A stretch of DNA of 64,000 bases from Candidatus Bathyarchaeota archaeon (GTDB lineage Archaea > Thermoproteota > Bathyarchaeia > TCS64): positions 85,026-149,025 of the forward strand of contig JAOZHO010000015.1 of the NCBI GenBank assembly GCA_026014875.1, in the 5' to 3' direction. The translations under genes and the position numbers were made by a program. The notes beneath the pieces are model-generated. The model ran no database searches. It was not told where the DNA came from and saw only the letters and a program-made list of their open reading frames with translations. Positions 1 through 8,445 of the stretch are shown here, piece after piece. Position 1 is the first letter of the stretch. Every line of letters begins with the position of its first letter.

Positions 1-310
1 GGGGGAACGCGAGCCTTATCGCTCCTCCGACCCCCTGGGTGGGGATGATATCCTCGGGGGCGTACTGGACGCCGTTCACCCGCTTCTCCCAACCCAGGAT
101 GGACTCCGTGAGGCGGGCGTCGAGGCCCTCGAGCCTGTTGGGGTACATGTTGTAGCCTTCCTCGATGGCCTTGACGACGGCGTCCTTCATGTGTCGGGGG
201 GTGTCCCATCCTCCCTCGTAGATGTTGGGGTCCCCGGATATGAGGCGGTATATCTCGGCCCCATCCTCCTCTACTACGTTGACTCCCTTGTAATCAGGAT
301 TCCTTAACAT
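1..310 (-). CDS. Class I/II aminotransferase, N-terminal part (runs off the window)
   Basis: An open minus-strand frame starts at ATG 308-310 and runs off the left edge, giving the first 103 residues. The segment with GYNMYPN followed by a run rich in G, L and R, and the later PTQGVGGAIRLAF, resemble the N-terminal region of PLP-dependent fold-type I aminotransferases of the alanine/aspartate type, where the substrate loop precedes a helix ending at the cofactor phosphate site. The catalytic lysine lies outside the window, so substrate and activity cannot be judged. Family assignment is fair; the specific product is open. Confidence 0.7.
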   Translation of the reverse strand, partial: MLRNPDYKGVNVVEEDGAEIYRLISGDPNIYEGGWDTPRHMKDAVVKAIEEGYNMYPNRLEGLDARLTESILGWEKRVNGVQYAPEDIIPTQGVGGAIRLAFP

Positions 311-433
311 GATAATCTGTGATCGACTTGATCCGTATAAAAAAGGAGCTAGTTCACCAGGGGGGTCTCCTCATAACCGTGATTTTGATGGCGGCGCGTA
401 AATGTTTTATCGCCTTGCGATCCCATCGCACTC

Positions 434-886
434 ATGCTGTACTTCTCATATGGCTCATTCATGGACTCGGAGACCCTGAGGAGGCACGCCCCCAGCGCCC
501 GATTCGTCGCGAGGGCGGTGCTCCCCAACTACGAGATCCAGTTCAACTTCCTCTCCAAGACCTACTCCGGCGGCGTAACAGGGATCGAGCCCGCCCCAGG
601 CAAGCTGACCCGAGGCGTCGTCTTCGACGTCTCCCATGAAGACCTCCAAAACTTGGACACCGTCGAGGGGGTCCCTCAGGGGATCTACTACCGGCAGAGA
701 ATCCTAGTAGTGGACGAGGCAGGAAAGATATTGGAGGCCGAGACCTACAGGACCGCGGACCCCAAAGGGCCATTCAAGACCACGAGGAGATATCTGGGGC
801 TCATGCTGGAGGGGGCTAAGGAGCACGGCCTCGACCCCGGGTATGTCCGGGAGCTTGAGGAGCACTACGCCACCCTCGACGTATAG
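434..886 (+). CDS. Gamma-glutamylcyclotransferase (GGCT/AIG2)-like protein
   Basis: 150 residues, the usual size of single-domain GGCT-fold proteins. The start MLYFSYGSFM matches the family's YGSN/FM substrate-binding loop at residues 4-10, and LDTVEGVPQGIYYR (about residues 73-86) contains the conserved glutamate that acts as general base, followed by the typical Y(Y)R strand. Members release 5-oxoproline from gamma-glutamyl peptides or amines in the cytosol; the substrate here is unknown. It stands alone, divergent from the aminotransferase, with AT-rich DNA upstream. ATG start chosen because the motif begins within four residues of it. Confidence 0.8.
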   Translation: MLYFSYGSFMDSETLRRHAPSARFVARAVLPNYEIQFNFLSKTYSGGVTGIEPAPGKLTRGVVFDVSHEDLQNLDTVEGVPQGIYYRQRILVVDEAGKILEAETYRTADPKGPFKTTRRYLGLMLEGAKEHGLDPGYVRELEEHYATLDV

Positions 887-1039
887 AACACCCATGGTTC
901 CCGCAATGGGGGCTCAGTAGAGCCCGAGAATATGGCGCCCACTGTGAAGAGCGGCAGATGATATCCCCAACCCCCCCGGTGTTGGCTCTCATGAGGCATG
1001 AAAGGCGACTCGGGTTACCGGTGGCCTCGGATTATCTGT

Positions 1040-1089
1040 AAGAGTAAGTTTATATTCCAACTTTTTTATGGGATACATGGACAAGGAGG
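1040..1089 (+). promoter_or_regulatory. Promoter and ribosome binding site of the thermosome operon
   Basis: An A/T-rich TATA-like stretch (TTTATATT, about 1049-1056) sits in GC-rich surroundings, about 45 bases before the first chaperonin gene. AAGGAGG at 1083-1089 is a full Shine-Dalgarno sequence seven bases before the TTG at 1097, which fixes the start there rather than at the ATG at 998. Confidence 0.6.
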
Positions 1090-1096
1090 AAGTTGT

Positions 1097-2734
1097 TTGG
1101 CATATTTGACTGGTCAGCCAGTTATAATCTTGAAGGAGGGCACGGAGCGGAGCAGGGACAGGGACGCCAGGAGGTCCAACATGATGGCGGCCCAGGTCAT
1201 CTCCGAGGTCCTCAAGACCACCCTGGGCCCCCGGGGGATGGACAAGATGCTCATCGACAGCCTCGGGGACATCACCATCACCAGCGACGGCGCCACGGTG
1301 CTCAACGAGATCGACGTGCAGCACCCCGCCGCGAAGATGCTCATCGAGGTCGCCAAGACCCAGGACGACGAGGTCGGAGACGGGACCACCACCGCGGTGA
1401 TCTTCGCGGGGGAGCTCCTGAAGAAAGCGGGGGACCTCCTAGAGGACAACATCCACCCCTCGGTGATCATCTCAGGATACAGGAAGGCGGCCTCGAAGGC
1501 CCTAGAAGCCCTCGAGAAACTTTCCATGGATGTGGACATTGGCGACCTGGATACGATGATGAAGCTCTCCAACACGTCGATGAGGAGCAAGATCGTCTCC
1601 TCGGAGAGGGACCATCTGTCTAAGATTGCGATCGAGGCCGTGGCCCAGATCGTGGAGGAGAGGGACGGCGGTGTGATCGCTGACGTGGATAACATCCAGA
1701 TCGTGAAGAAGGAGGGGAAGAGCCTCGGGGAGACCCAGCTCATCAGGGGGATCATCATCGACAAGGAGGCGGTCCACGACGCGATGCCCAAGAAGATCGA
1801 GGATGCCAGGATCGCATTGATCGACGTCGCCCTGGAGGTGGAGAAAACAGAGTTCGACGCCGAGATCCGCATCAGGAGCCCCGACAGCATCAAGGCCTTC
1901 CTCGACAAGGAGGCCGAGATGCTCCAGAAGATGGTGGGCCAGGTTGTGGACAGCGGCGCCAACGTCCTATTCGCCCAGAAGGGGATCGACGACGTAGCCC
2001 AGAGCCTCCTCGCAAAGAAGGGGATACTGGCGGCGAGGCGGGTCAAGAAATCCGATATGGAAAAACTCGCCAAGGCCACGGGGGCCAGGATGATCTCCAA
2101 CCTCAGCGACCTCAAAGAGGCCGACCTAGGCTCCTGCGAGACCGTCGATGAGAGGAAGATCGGGGACGACAAGATGATCTTCGTGGAGGGCTGCAGCGAC
2201 CCCAAGGCAGTCGCGATCTTCATCAGGGCGGGGCTGGAGAGGATGATCGACGAGGCCGAGAGAAGCCTCAACGACGCCCTCTGCGTCATCGCAGACGTCA
2301 CCGAGACCCCGAAGATGGTGGCCGGGGGGGGCTCCATCGAGGTGGAGCTCTCCAAGGTAGCACGAGCCTACGCCCCCCAGGAAGGGGGCCGGGAGCAGCT
2401 CGCCATCGAGGCCTTCGCAGATGCATTGGAGATCATACCCCGGACTCTGGCCGAAAACGCGGGCCTCGACACCCTGGACACCATGGTCGCGATCAGGTCG
2501 GCCCACGACAAGAAGAAAGGCGTGGCGATGGGGGTCAACGTCTTCGGCGAGGGGGTCATCGACATGCTCAAAGAGGGGGTCGTCGAGCCCACCGTGGTGA
2601 AGAAGCAGGCCATCGAGTCCGCAGTCGATGTCGCCTCCATGATCCTCAGGATCGACGACGTCGTAGCGGCAACGTCCCCAGATATGGGAGGGGGACCTCC
2701 CGGCGGGATGCCCGACATGGACGAGGAGATGTAA
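1097..2734 (+). CDS. thsA: Thermosome subunit (group II chaperonin), first paralogue
   Basis: 545 residues, the standard thermosome length. It folds proteins by ATP-driven closure of a double-ring complex in the cytosol. Seen: the N-terminal TGQPVIILKEGTERSRDRDA signature, the LGPRGMDKML nucleotide loop (about 43-52), GDGTTT (94-99) for ATP hydrolysis, and the equatorial C-terminal GGGPPGGMPDMDEEM tail. The start is TTG at 1097: the protein then begins as in homologues and a strong Shine-Dalgarno precedes it; starting at 998 would add 33 unrelated residues. The second paralogue follows after three bases, so both are one operon and likely form a hetero-oligomer. Confidence 0.95.
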   Translation: MAYLTGQPVIILKEGTERSRDRDARRSNMMAAQVISEVLKTTLGPRGMDKMLIDSLGDITITSDGATVLNEIDVQHPAAKMLIEVAKTQDDEVGDGTTTAVIFAGELLKKAGDLLEDNIHPSVIISGYRKAASKALEALEKLSMDVDIGDLDTMMKLSNTSMRSKIVSSERDHLSKIAIEAVAQIVEERDGGVIADVDNIQIVKKEGKSLGETQLIRGIIIDKEAVHDAMPKKIEDARIALIDVALEVEKTEFDAEIRIRSPDSIKAFLDKEAEMLQKMVGQVVDSGANVLFAQKGIDDVAQSLLAKKGILAARRVKKSDMEKLAKATGARMISNLSDLKEADLGSCETVDERKIGDDKMIFVEGCSDPKAVAIFIRAGLERMIDEAERSLNDALCVIADVTETPKMVAGGGSIEVELSKVARAYAPQEGGREQLAIEAFADALEIIPRTLAENAGLDTLDTMVAIRSAHDKKKGVAMGVNVFGEGVIDMLKEGVVEPTVVKKQAIESAVDVASMILRIDDVVAATSPDMGGGPPGGMPDMDEEM

Positions 2735-2737
2735 GCG

Positions 2738-4408
2738 ATGAGCGTGGGAGGGCAGCCGATAATCATCCTGAGAGAGGGCACAGAGAGGGAGCGGGGCAGG
2801 GACGCGAGGCGGAACAACATCATGGCCGCCCGGGTCGTCGCCGACGCCGTGAAGACCAGCCTGGGCCCCCGGGGGATGGACAAGATGCTGGTGGACAGCT
2901 TCGGGGACGTCACCATCACCAACGACGGGGCCACGATGCTCCAGGAGATGGACGTCCAGCACCCCGCCGCGAAGATGATGGTGGAGATCTCCAAGACCCA
3001 AGACGACGAGGTCGGGGACGGCACCACCAGCGTCGTGGTCATCGCCGGGGAGCTCCTGGGTAAGGCGGTGGAGCTCATGGACAAGAAGGTCCACCCCACG
3101 GTGATCATCGACGGCTACAGGAACGCCCAGAAGAGAGCCATGGAGATCCTGGAGGATATCGCTATCGGCGTCGATCCCCTGGATAAGGAGATGCTCGCGA
3201 AGGTCGCGACGACAGCCATGGCGAGCAAACTCATCTCGGGGAGCAGGGACTACATCGCGGGCCTCGCCATCGAGGCGGTGCTCCAGATCGCCGAGGAATC
3301 CGACGGGGGCCACGAGGTGGACCTCGATATGATAAAGCTCGAGAAGAAACCCGGGGGCGCCGTCACGGACACCACCCTCATCAAGGGGCTATTGGTGGAC
3401 AAGGAGGTGGTCCACGAGGGGATGCCCAAGCGGGTCAAGGACGCCACCATCGGGCTCCTCAACGCCGCCATGGAGATCGAGAAGACCGAGTTCGAAGCCA
3501 AGATCCACATCGAGACCCCGGAGGAGATGCAGGCCTACCTGGACCGGGAGGAGGAGATGCTCCGGGAGATGGTCAAGAAGGTGAAAGACGCCGGGATCAC
3601 CGTGCTCTTCAGCCAGAAGGGGATCGACGACATGATACAGCACTTCCTGTCCCGGGAGGGGATTCTCGCCGCGCGGAGGCTCAGCAAGAGCGACGTCGAG
3701 GCCCTCGCGAAGGCGACGGGGGCCAAGGTGGTGAACAGCATCAAGGAGCTCACCGCCGAGGACACGGGCTACGCCGAGAACGTGGAGGAGAGGAAGATCG
3801 GGGACGACAAGATGCTCTTCGTGGAGGGCTGCAGGAACCCCAAGGCGGTCTCCATCCTCATCAGGGGAGGCACCGAGAGGGTGGTGGACGAGGCCGAGAG
3901 AAGCCTCCACGACGCCCTCTGCGTCATCAGGGACGTCGTCGAGGACCCCAAGGTCGTCGCCGGCGGGGGGGCCCCGGAGGTCGAGGTGGCCCGGAGGCTC
4001 AGGGAGTACGCCGAGACGGTGACGGGCCGGGAGAGACTCGCAGTCAACAAGTACGCCGACGCCATCGAGGTGATCCCCGTCACCCTGGCGGAGAACTCGG
4101 GGATGGACCCCATAGACGCCCTCAGCGAGATGCAGTCCAGGCACACCAAGGGAGAACTCTGGGCAGGCGTCAACGGCCTCGAAGGGAAGATCTCCGACAT
4201 GGCCGAACTCGACGTCTACGAGCCCCTGGCCGTGAAGGCCCAGGCCCTCAAGTCAGCCACCGAGTCATCGACGATGCTGCTCAAGATCGATGACATCATC
4301 GCCGCGGCGAAGATGAGCATGCCCCCTGGTCCCCCGGGCGGGGGCATGGGCGGCATGGGTGGAATGGGCGGGATGCCTCCCGGCATGGGCGGTATGCCCC
4401 CTATGTGA
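2738..4408 (+). CDS. thsB: Thermosome subunit (group II chaperonin), second paralogue
   Basis: 556 residues. Shares the LGPRGMDKML loop (43-52), GDGTTS (93-98) and the whole equatorial-intermediate-apical layout with the gene three bases upstream, but diverges through the apical domain. The C-terminus is a GGM-rich tail (GGMGGMGGMGGMPPGMGGMPPM), the flexible tail that points into the folding chamber, which the first subunit has only in short form. Co-transcription with the upstream gene suggests both subunits share one ring. Confidence 0.95.
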   Translation: MSVGGQPIIILREGTERERGRDARRNNIMAARVVADAVKTSLGPRGMDKMLVDSFGDVTITNDGATMLQEMDVQHPAAKMMVEISKTQDDEVGDGTTSVVVIAGELLGKAVELMDKKVHPTVIIDGYRNAQKRAMEILEDIAIGVDPLDKEMLAKVATTAMASKLISGSRDYIAGLAIEAVLQIAEESDGGHEVDLDMIKLEKKPGGAVTDTTLIKGLLVDKEVVHEGMPKRVKDATIGLLNAAMEIEKTEFEAKIHIETPEEMQAYLDREEEMLREMVKKVKDAGITVLFSQKGIDDMIQHFLSREGILAARRLSKSDVEALAKATGAKVVNSIKELTAEDTGYAENVEERKIGDDKMLFVEGCRNPKAVSILIRGGTERVVDEAERSLHDALCVIRDVVEDPKVVAGGGAPEVEVARRLREYAETVTGRERLAVNKYADAIEVIPVTLAENSGMDPIDALSEMQSRHTKGELWAGVNGLEGKISDMAELDVYEPLAVKAQALKSATESSTMLLKIDDIIAAAKMSMPPGPPGGGMGGMGGMGGMPPGMGGMPPM

Positions 4409-4423
4409 CAGTGGAATCATTTC

Positions 4424-4455
4424 CCGGCGCCCGACCGCGGGCCCTTTTTTCTTCT
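4424..4455 (+). terminator. Probable terminator after the thermosome operon
   Basis: A GC-rich stretch with CCGCGGG is followed by six T residues and a further pyrimidine run (about 4445-4455), 20-40 bases after the thermosome stop codon. T-tracts end transcription in archaea; this is the only one in the gap. Confidence 0.5.
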
Positions 4456-4560
4456 GTATAAGATTCGAGTTCATCTAATGGGGTTCAATCTAATCCACTC
4501 TGGTATCAACACTTGAATTGGCGAACGCGCCCGATGTGGGAACACCCACGGTTAACTGGT

Positions 4561-4890
4561 TTACTCGAGGCGCTCCATGATGAAGGAGACGGGGCGTATG
4601 CCGTCGGTGCAGCAGGTGATCGCGGTGCCCTTCTCCACCCAGGGATAAAAGTTCCCGCCGTACGCTAGAACCGCGACGTCCTTGTAGACGTCCCTCCAGG
4701 CCCAGTTGCAGAAGCCCTCTGGCATCGCGCCATCGCTCTCCACGATGAACTCCGAGTCGTCCTGGTAGGCGGTGCAGATGGTGTACTTGTTCCCCGAGGG
4801 GGAGGTGGGTACGTCGCCGTCGAAGATGACCGACGGATCTACTCGCTTCAATACCTTGATCCTGACTCTTGATCTAGCCATTCCAATCAA
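4561..4890 (-). CDS. TIGR04076 family protein
   Basis: 109 residues. Recognised by the pattern of this small family: an N-terminal VRIKVLKRV strand, a glycine/serine segment, PEGFCNWAWRDVYKDVAVLAYGG in the middle with one cysteine before the tryptophans, a second cysteine pair in ITCCTDGIRPV, and a final I/F-ER-L. The function of the family is unknown; the conserved cysteines suggest metal or redox binding. The first ATG is five codons into an AT-rich leader; a start at the second methionine (MARS) is equally possible. Confidence 0.75.
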   Translation of the reverse strand: MIGMARSRVRIKVLKRVDPSVIFDGDVPTSPSGNKYTICTAYQDDSEFIVESDGAMPEGFCNWAWRDVYKDVAVLAYGGNFYPWVEKGTAITCCTDGIRPVSFIMERLE

Positions 4891-4984
4891 CTGAATGGCT
4901 ATTCTCGCTGCGGAATAATAGGTTTTTCAAAGACCGATGTTGGTGGCTCAAGATCGGATTAGTATCCGCATTACTTCTGCGTGT

Positions 4985-5227
4985 TCACCCTCCCGCTATG
5001 GGGGGAAAGAGGGCGACCCTGTCTCCGTCCGATATCGCGTGGCCCGGGCTCTTCGATATACCGTTCACGAAGGCCCTCTTCACCTCGTCGGGGGGCACTT
5101 TGAGCAGTGCGTAGAGCTCTGCGAGGGTGGTCCCGTCGGGGAGCTCCAGCTCCATCGCTTCCCCCAAGCCGTAGTCGGGTGCGTATCTCCTCAGCGCCGC
5201 GTAGAGCCTGCAATCGACCTTGATCAT
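4985..5227 (-). CDS. MoaD/ThiS-like sulfur carrier ending in Gly-Gly
   Basis: 80 residues with the beta-grasp pattern of MoaD: an initial IKVDCRLYAALRRYAP strand-helix, LPDGTTLAELYALLKVP, VNG in the middle, DGDRVALFPPIAGG at the end. The terminal GG is where MoaD and ThiS are adenylylated and thiocarboxylated. The ATG overlaps the stop of the gene before it (ATGA). Genes of this type beside aldehyde:ferredoxin oxidoreductases are common and are thought to serve synthesis of the tungsten or molybdenum pterin cofactor. Confidence 0.85.
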   Translation of the reverse strand: MIKVDCRLYAALRRYAPDYGLGEAMELELPDGTTLAELYALLKVPPDEVKRAFVNGISKSPGHAISDGDRVALFPPIAGG

Positions 5228-5511
5228 CCCTCGTCCCCGCCTCTCTTGGGGAAGTACTGCCGGTACAGGAGCTGCATGTCGTCGGGGAAGACGCCCAGGC
5301 GGTCTCCGTCTTTGACTTTGCGGTCCAGAGCCGAGACTTCGCCGTTCAGGAAGATGTTGCGCCCCAGCTCCTCGGGGGGGATCCCTATGCGCCTGATGAT
5401 GTCCGAGATGGTCTCCTCTCCCCTCGCCTCCATTGGCAGGACGGCCTCCCTCCTCGGGTTGGTGTCCCCGGTGAACCGTCTGAGCTTCCCGTAGAGGTGG
5501 ACATCGATCAT
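5224..5511 (-). CDS. Ubiquitin-like (MoaD/ThiS fold) protein without Gly-Gly tail
   Basis: 95 residues, resembling MoaD in size and pattern (MIDVHLYGKLRRFTG at the start, ISDIIRRIGIPPEELG, FLNGEV, VKDGDRLGVFPDDM) but continuing some 20 residues past the point where MoaD ends and lacking the GG. It therefore probably cannot carry a thiocarboxylate. It lies directly downstream of the AOR gene and overlaps the true MoaD-like gene by four bases. A scaffold or inactive partner of that protein is an inference. Confidence 0.7.
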   Translation of the reverse strand: MIDVHLYGKLRRFTGDTNPRREAVLPMEARGEETISDIIRRIGIPPEELGRNIFLNGEVSALDRKVKDGDRLGVFPDDMQLLYRQYFPKRGGDEG

Positions 5512-5569
5512 CGCATCTCACCTTTTATAGATAGAAAAAAAGGGAATGAAAGTTTCCCGGTCTCCATCA

Positions 5570-7318
5570 CTAGGGGTGGACCCTGTCCAGGTCCTCGTCG
5601 GATACGTCGAAGACGTTGTTATGGGGCGGAAGCTTCTCGTAGCTCATGAACTCGGGGAGCCTGTCGTGGGCCTTGGTGAACCCCGCCTTGGCGTTGAAGT
5701 CCAGCTCCAGCTTGAGGACCTCGCTCCCGATCCTAGCGATGTCGTCGGTGGTCCATTTGGTCCCCAGGATGGCGTTGCAACTCTCCACGGTGCCCTTCAT
5801 TCCTTCATCGTTGTCGAGGATCCCGAAGGTGATGAAAAGGCAATAGCCCGTTGCGTCGATGAATCCCGTGGTCTCCTGGAAGCTTCTCGCGAGCTCGGCC
5901 TTGTCAGCGTCCAACGCCTCGACGTCCCCTCCGACCCCCAGGATCTCGGGGGAAATGGTGTAACCCGCGGTGTGGTCAGCCCCCATGGGGGTGGTGGCGT
6001 AGGTTACGCCGATGCCCTTCACAGCCCTGGGGGAGTATGCGGGCATGTTCTGGCCCTTGACCCCCGGGACTCGGACGACGCCGTAGACGCTACCCGTGGT
6101 CGCGGCTCCGTTCCCCAGGACCCTCCCCAGGGGGGTGCCGCTCCCGATCTCCTTCATCAGCTCGATGGCCTTCTCGGCGTCCCCGAACTCGGCGAGGCCG
6201 GCCTCCATCGCGACCGCAATGGTGCCCCCCGCCTCGATGGTGTCCAGCCCGTAGTCGTTGCACATCCAGATGAGTTCCGCGATGGCGTCCAGGTCGTCGA
6301 TTCCGCAGTTGGCCCCGAAGGCCCAGTCGGACTCGTACTCGATGCAGGAGACGTGTTCGGAGCCGTCGGGCCGCGCCCATACGTTGGAGCACTTTATGAT
6401 GCAGCCGGGATGGCAGGCGTGCCCGGTCATGCCGGCGCCTCCCCTCTCTTGGATGGTCTCCCTGATGGTCTCCCCCGAGGTCGCGGCGGCTCCCTCGAAG
6501 CGCCCGTCGCTGAAGTTCCTCGTGGGCAGCCCCCCGGCCTCGTTCATAACGTCGATGAGGATGGCGGTCCCGTATTGGTTCAGGCCTCCCTCCGGCTTGG
6601 TTACGTCGTGGGTCATCAGTGCGTCGATGAGCTTCCCGGTTCCCTTCTTGAAGAGGTCCCTGTCAGGGATATCCACGCCGGGGGCTCCCTTGTCGTCCAC
6701 CACGATGAACTTGAGCCCCTTGCTCCCCAGGACGGCGCCCAGGCCCCCCCTTCCGGCGTACCTGCTGGGGCGGTTGTCGATGTCGTTGAAGCAGACCCCG
6801 GCGCTGGACATGAGCATCTCCCCTGCGACGCCTGTGGCCGCCAGGCCAACGTCTTCCCCATACTTGGCCAGGATGGAGGGGTAAACCTCGTGGAGGCCTT
6901 TCCCCGCCCAATTGTCGGCGCTGTGTAGTTGAGCCCCGTCCTTGTCCAGCTTCAGGAGCCAGAAGTTTCCCTTCTTCTTGGGCTGGCCCTCGATCACGAG
7001 GGCGTGGATCCCGAGCCTCGCCATCTTTTGGCTGAACTGCGTGCCGGCGTTGGCCTCCTTGATGCCCCCCGTTAGGGGGGACTTTCCCCCGACGGAGATA
7101 CGCCCCGAGCTGGGGGCGGAGGTTCCCGTGACGATGCCTGGGGCGAACACTATCTTGTTGTTGGGACCCAGGGGGTGGCATAGGGGGTCCACCTCGTCGC
7201 AGACGATGCTGTCGGTGAGCCACCGGCCCCCCATCTCCCTGTATTTCTTGGGTACTTTCTGTTCCGTTATCTTCAGATCCGTCATGTCGAGACGGATGAT
7301 CTTTTTCTCGGATGACAC
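5570..7318 (-). CDS. Aldehyde:ferredoxin oxidoreductase family tungsten/molybdenum enzyme
   Basis: 582 residues, close to the usual 600 of the family. AOR enzymes oxidise aldehydes to acids with ferredoxin as electron acceptor in anaerobes. Seen: the N-terminal beta domain ending in FAPGIVTGTSAPSSGR, the pterin-contact GGKSPLTGGIKEANAG (about 78-92), RGGLGAVLGSKGLK (190-203), cysteines 302, 306 and 310 in ACHPGCIIKC and a further Cys in ATGYCLF near the C-terminus, which together would hold the [4Fe-4S] cluster. The spacing C-x3-C-x3-C differs from the classical C-x2-C-x3-C. Two MoaD-like genes follow in the same direction. The aldehyde used is unknown. Confidence 0.9.
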   Translation of the reverse strand: MSSEKKIIRLDMTDLKITEQKVPKKYREMGGRWLTDSIVCDEVDPLCHPLGPNNKIVFAPGIVTGTSAPSSGRISVGGKSPLTGGIKEANAGTQFSQKMARLGIHALVIEGQPKKKGNFWLLKLDKDGAQLHSADNWAGKGLHEVYPSILAKYGEDVGLAATGVAGEMLMSSAGVCFNDIDNRPSRYAGRGGLGAVLGSKGLKFIVVDDKGAPGVDIPDRDLFKKGTGKLIDALMTHDVTKPEGGLNQYGTAILIDVMNEAGGLPTRNFSDGRFEGAAATSGETIRETIQERGGAGMTGHACHPGCIIKCSNVWARPDGSEHVSCIEYESDWAFGANCGIDDLDAIAELIWMCNDYGLDTIEAGGTIAVAMEAGLAEFGDAEKAIELMKEIGSGTPLGRVLGNGAATTGSVYGVVRVPGVKGQNMPAYSPRAVKGIGVTYATTPMGADHTAGYTISPEILGVGGDVEALDADKAELARSFQETTGFIDATGYCLFITFGILDNDEGMKGTVESCNAILGTKWTTDDIARIGSEVLKLELDFNAKAGFTKAHDRLPEFMSYEKLPPHNNVFDVSDEDLDRVHP

Positions 7319-7416
7319 TTTTAGTGCCTCACCAGTATTAAGGTTCAGAAGGTATTAAAGACTTCAAGGTCGCGCGTGCGAAAGGCTCAAGATAACGATG
7401 TACGCGCGTATGGAAT

Positions 7417-8172
7417 TTATTTTATCCCATAGAGTATTCCGCTGCCACCGGTCATGTGTTTAAACCTCAACGCTAATGGGACGTCGATGAACTCTGATGA
7501 TTCGACGAAATTTACCTCCCTCAACCCCCAGCCTTTAACGACTTCAAGGAAATCGTCGCCGTAAAACTCATCGTTGAAGAGGTCCTGAAAAGCGTAAGAC
7601 CCCCCATCTCTCAAGACACGTAGGGCCTCGGCTATCAGCTGCGTCCTATCCTGAGACCTAATCGAATGGAACACGAAGTTGCTCAACACCGCGTCGAACT
7701 CCCCGTCGCCGAAGGGAAGGTCCACTGCACTGGCTTTCTCAAAACTCACCCTGTCCGAGACACCCATGATCTCTGCGTTTCTTTCGCATCTCTGTTTCGA
7801 ATACGTCCAAGGCTCCCCCCAGTAATCGATGCCCTTCACGAGGGATGAGGGATATTTAGCTGCGAGGAGCAATGCGATGGGCCCACTGCCCGTGCCTATG
7901 TCCAGGGCTTTCCCGTTTCCATCCCACTTCAAATGTTCAATCAGGAGATTCCAGAACTGTCTCTGCATGCTCTTATCATCCTTCTCGAGCAGCCAATACA
8001 CGTACACGAGATAGAGGAAAAGCCCGAGGAGCAGCAACGACCCTATCTTCAATATTCCGTTAACTATTAGATTGTTGAAAAGAAAAGTGGCAAGATAGGA
8101 AACGACAGAGACGATGAAGATGAACCCCAAAACTTTTTGGGGAGCCCAGTTACCAAAGTCTGGCTTCTCCAT
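7417..8172 (-). CDS. Membrane-anchored class I SAM-dependent methyltransferase
   Basis: 251 residues. Two hydrophobic segments (about 13-33 and 40-62) anchor the protein; the rest is a Rossmann methyltransferase with motif I LDIGTGSGPIALLLAAKYP (about 90-108), an acidic strand end VKGIDYW, then VSFEKASAVDLPF and DAVLSNFVFHSI, typical of the Methyltransf_11/25 families. ATG start with AT-rich DNA upstream. Substrate unknown; membrane placement suggests a lipid or quinone-like acceptor, but that is inference. Confidence 0.8.
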   Translation of the reverse strand: MEKPDFGNWAPQKVLGFIFIVSVVSYLATFLFNNLIVNGILKIGSLLLLGLFLYLVYVYWLLEKDDKSMQRQFWNLLIEHLKWDGNGKALDIGTGSGPIALLLAAKYPSSLVKGIDYWGEPWTYSKQRCERNAEIMGVSDRVSFEKASAVDLPFGDGEFDAVLSNFVFHSIRSQDRTQLIAEALRVLRDGGSYAFQDLFNDEFYGDDFLEVVKGWGLREVNFVESSEFIDVPLALRFKHMTGGSGILYGIK

Positions 8173-8175
8173 GGT

Positions 8176-8346
8176 TTAACGTGCTCGAAAATGCATGTAA
8201 GTTTTATTGACGCTTATCATCGACGTGTGTGGGCTTAGGTGAGGGCCCCCGGGATGTGGTGGAGTACTCTCCTCGGCGACCTCGTCCACCCTGCCGTTCG
8301 AGCGTAGGTCTCCGCTTGAGAGCATCTCGATGATCTCGTCGGCCAT
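8176..8346 (-). pseudogene. Short coding-like fragment upstream of the methyltransferase
   Basis: A 56-codon minus-strand frame starts MADEIIEMLSSGDLRSNG and VDEVAEE, which reads like a real N-terminus of a soluble helical protein. From about residue 27 it becomes proline- and histidine-rich and unlike protein. It stops three bases before the methyltransferase start. It is most likely the stub of a gene whose rest has been lost; the family is not recognised. Confidence 0.35.
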
Positions 8347-8445
8347 ACCATCATGGAGGGTTCCCTTTCATTGTCAACAATCTTTCCCCGAGAACGCCGA
8401 AGACTGTCTCAAGCCATAAGTACAGCATCATTACAGGTTTCACCC

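Noticed and set aside
998..1096. Upstream start for the first thermosome gene at ATG 998
   Set aside because: It would add 33 residues not found in thermosomes and lie ahead of the TATA element; TTG 1097 with AAGGAGG is better.
2126..3313. A 395-codon minus-strand frame opposite the thermosome genes
   Set aside because: It is the shadow of GC-rich chaperonin codons; the product is full of H, G, D and L without domain pattern, and both thermosome genes are certain.
4937..5494. 185-codon plus-strand frame over the MoaD-like genes
   Set aside because: Opposite-strand shadow; the minus-strand pair has clear beta-grasp patterns and ATGA coupling.
5546..6928. A 460-codon plus-strand frame opposite the AOR gene
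   Set aside because: Shadow of the AOR gene; glycine/valine/proline-rich low-complexity product, no start signals.
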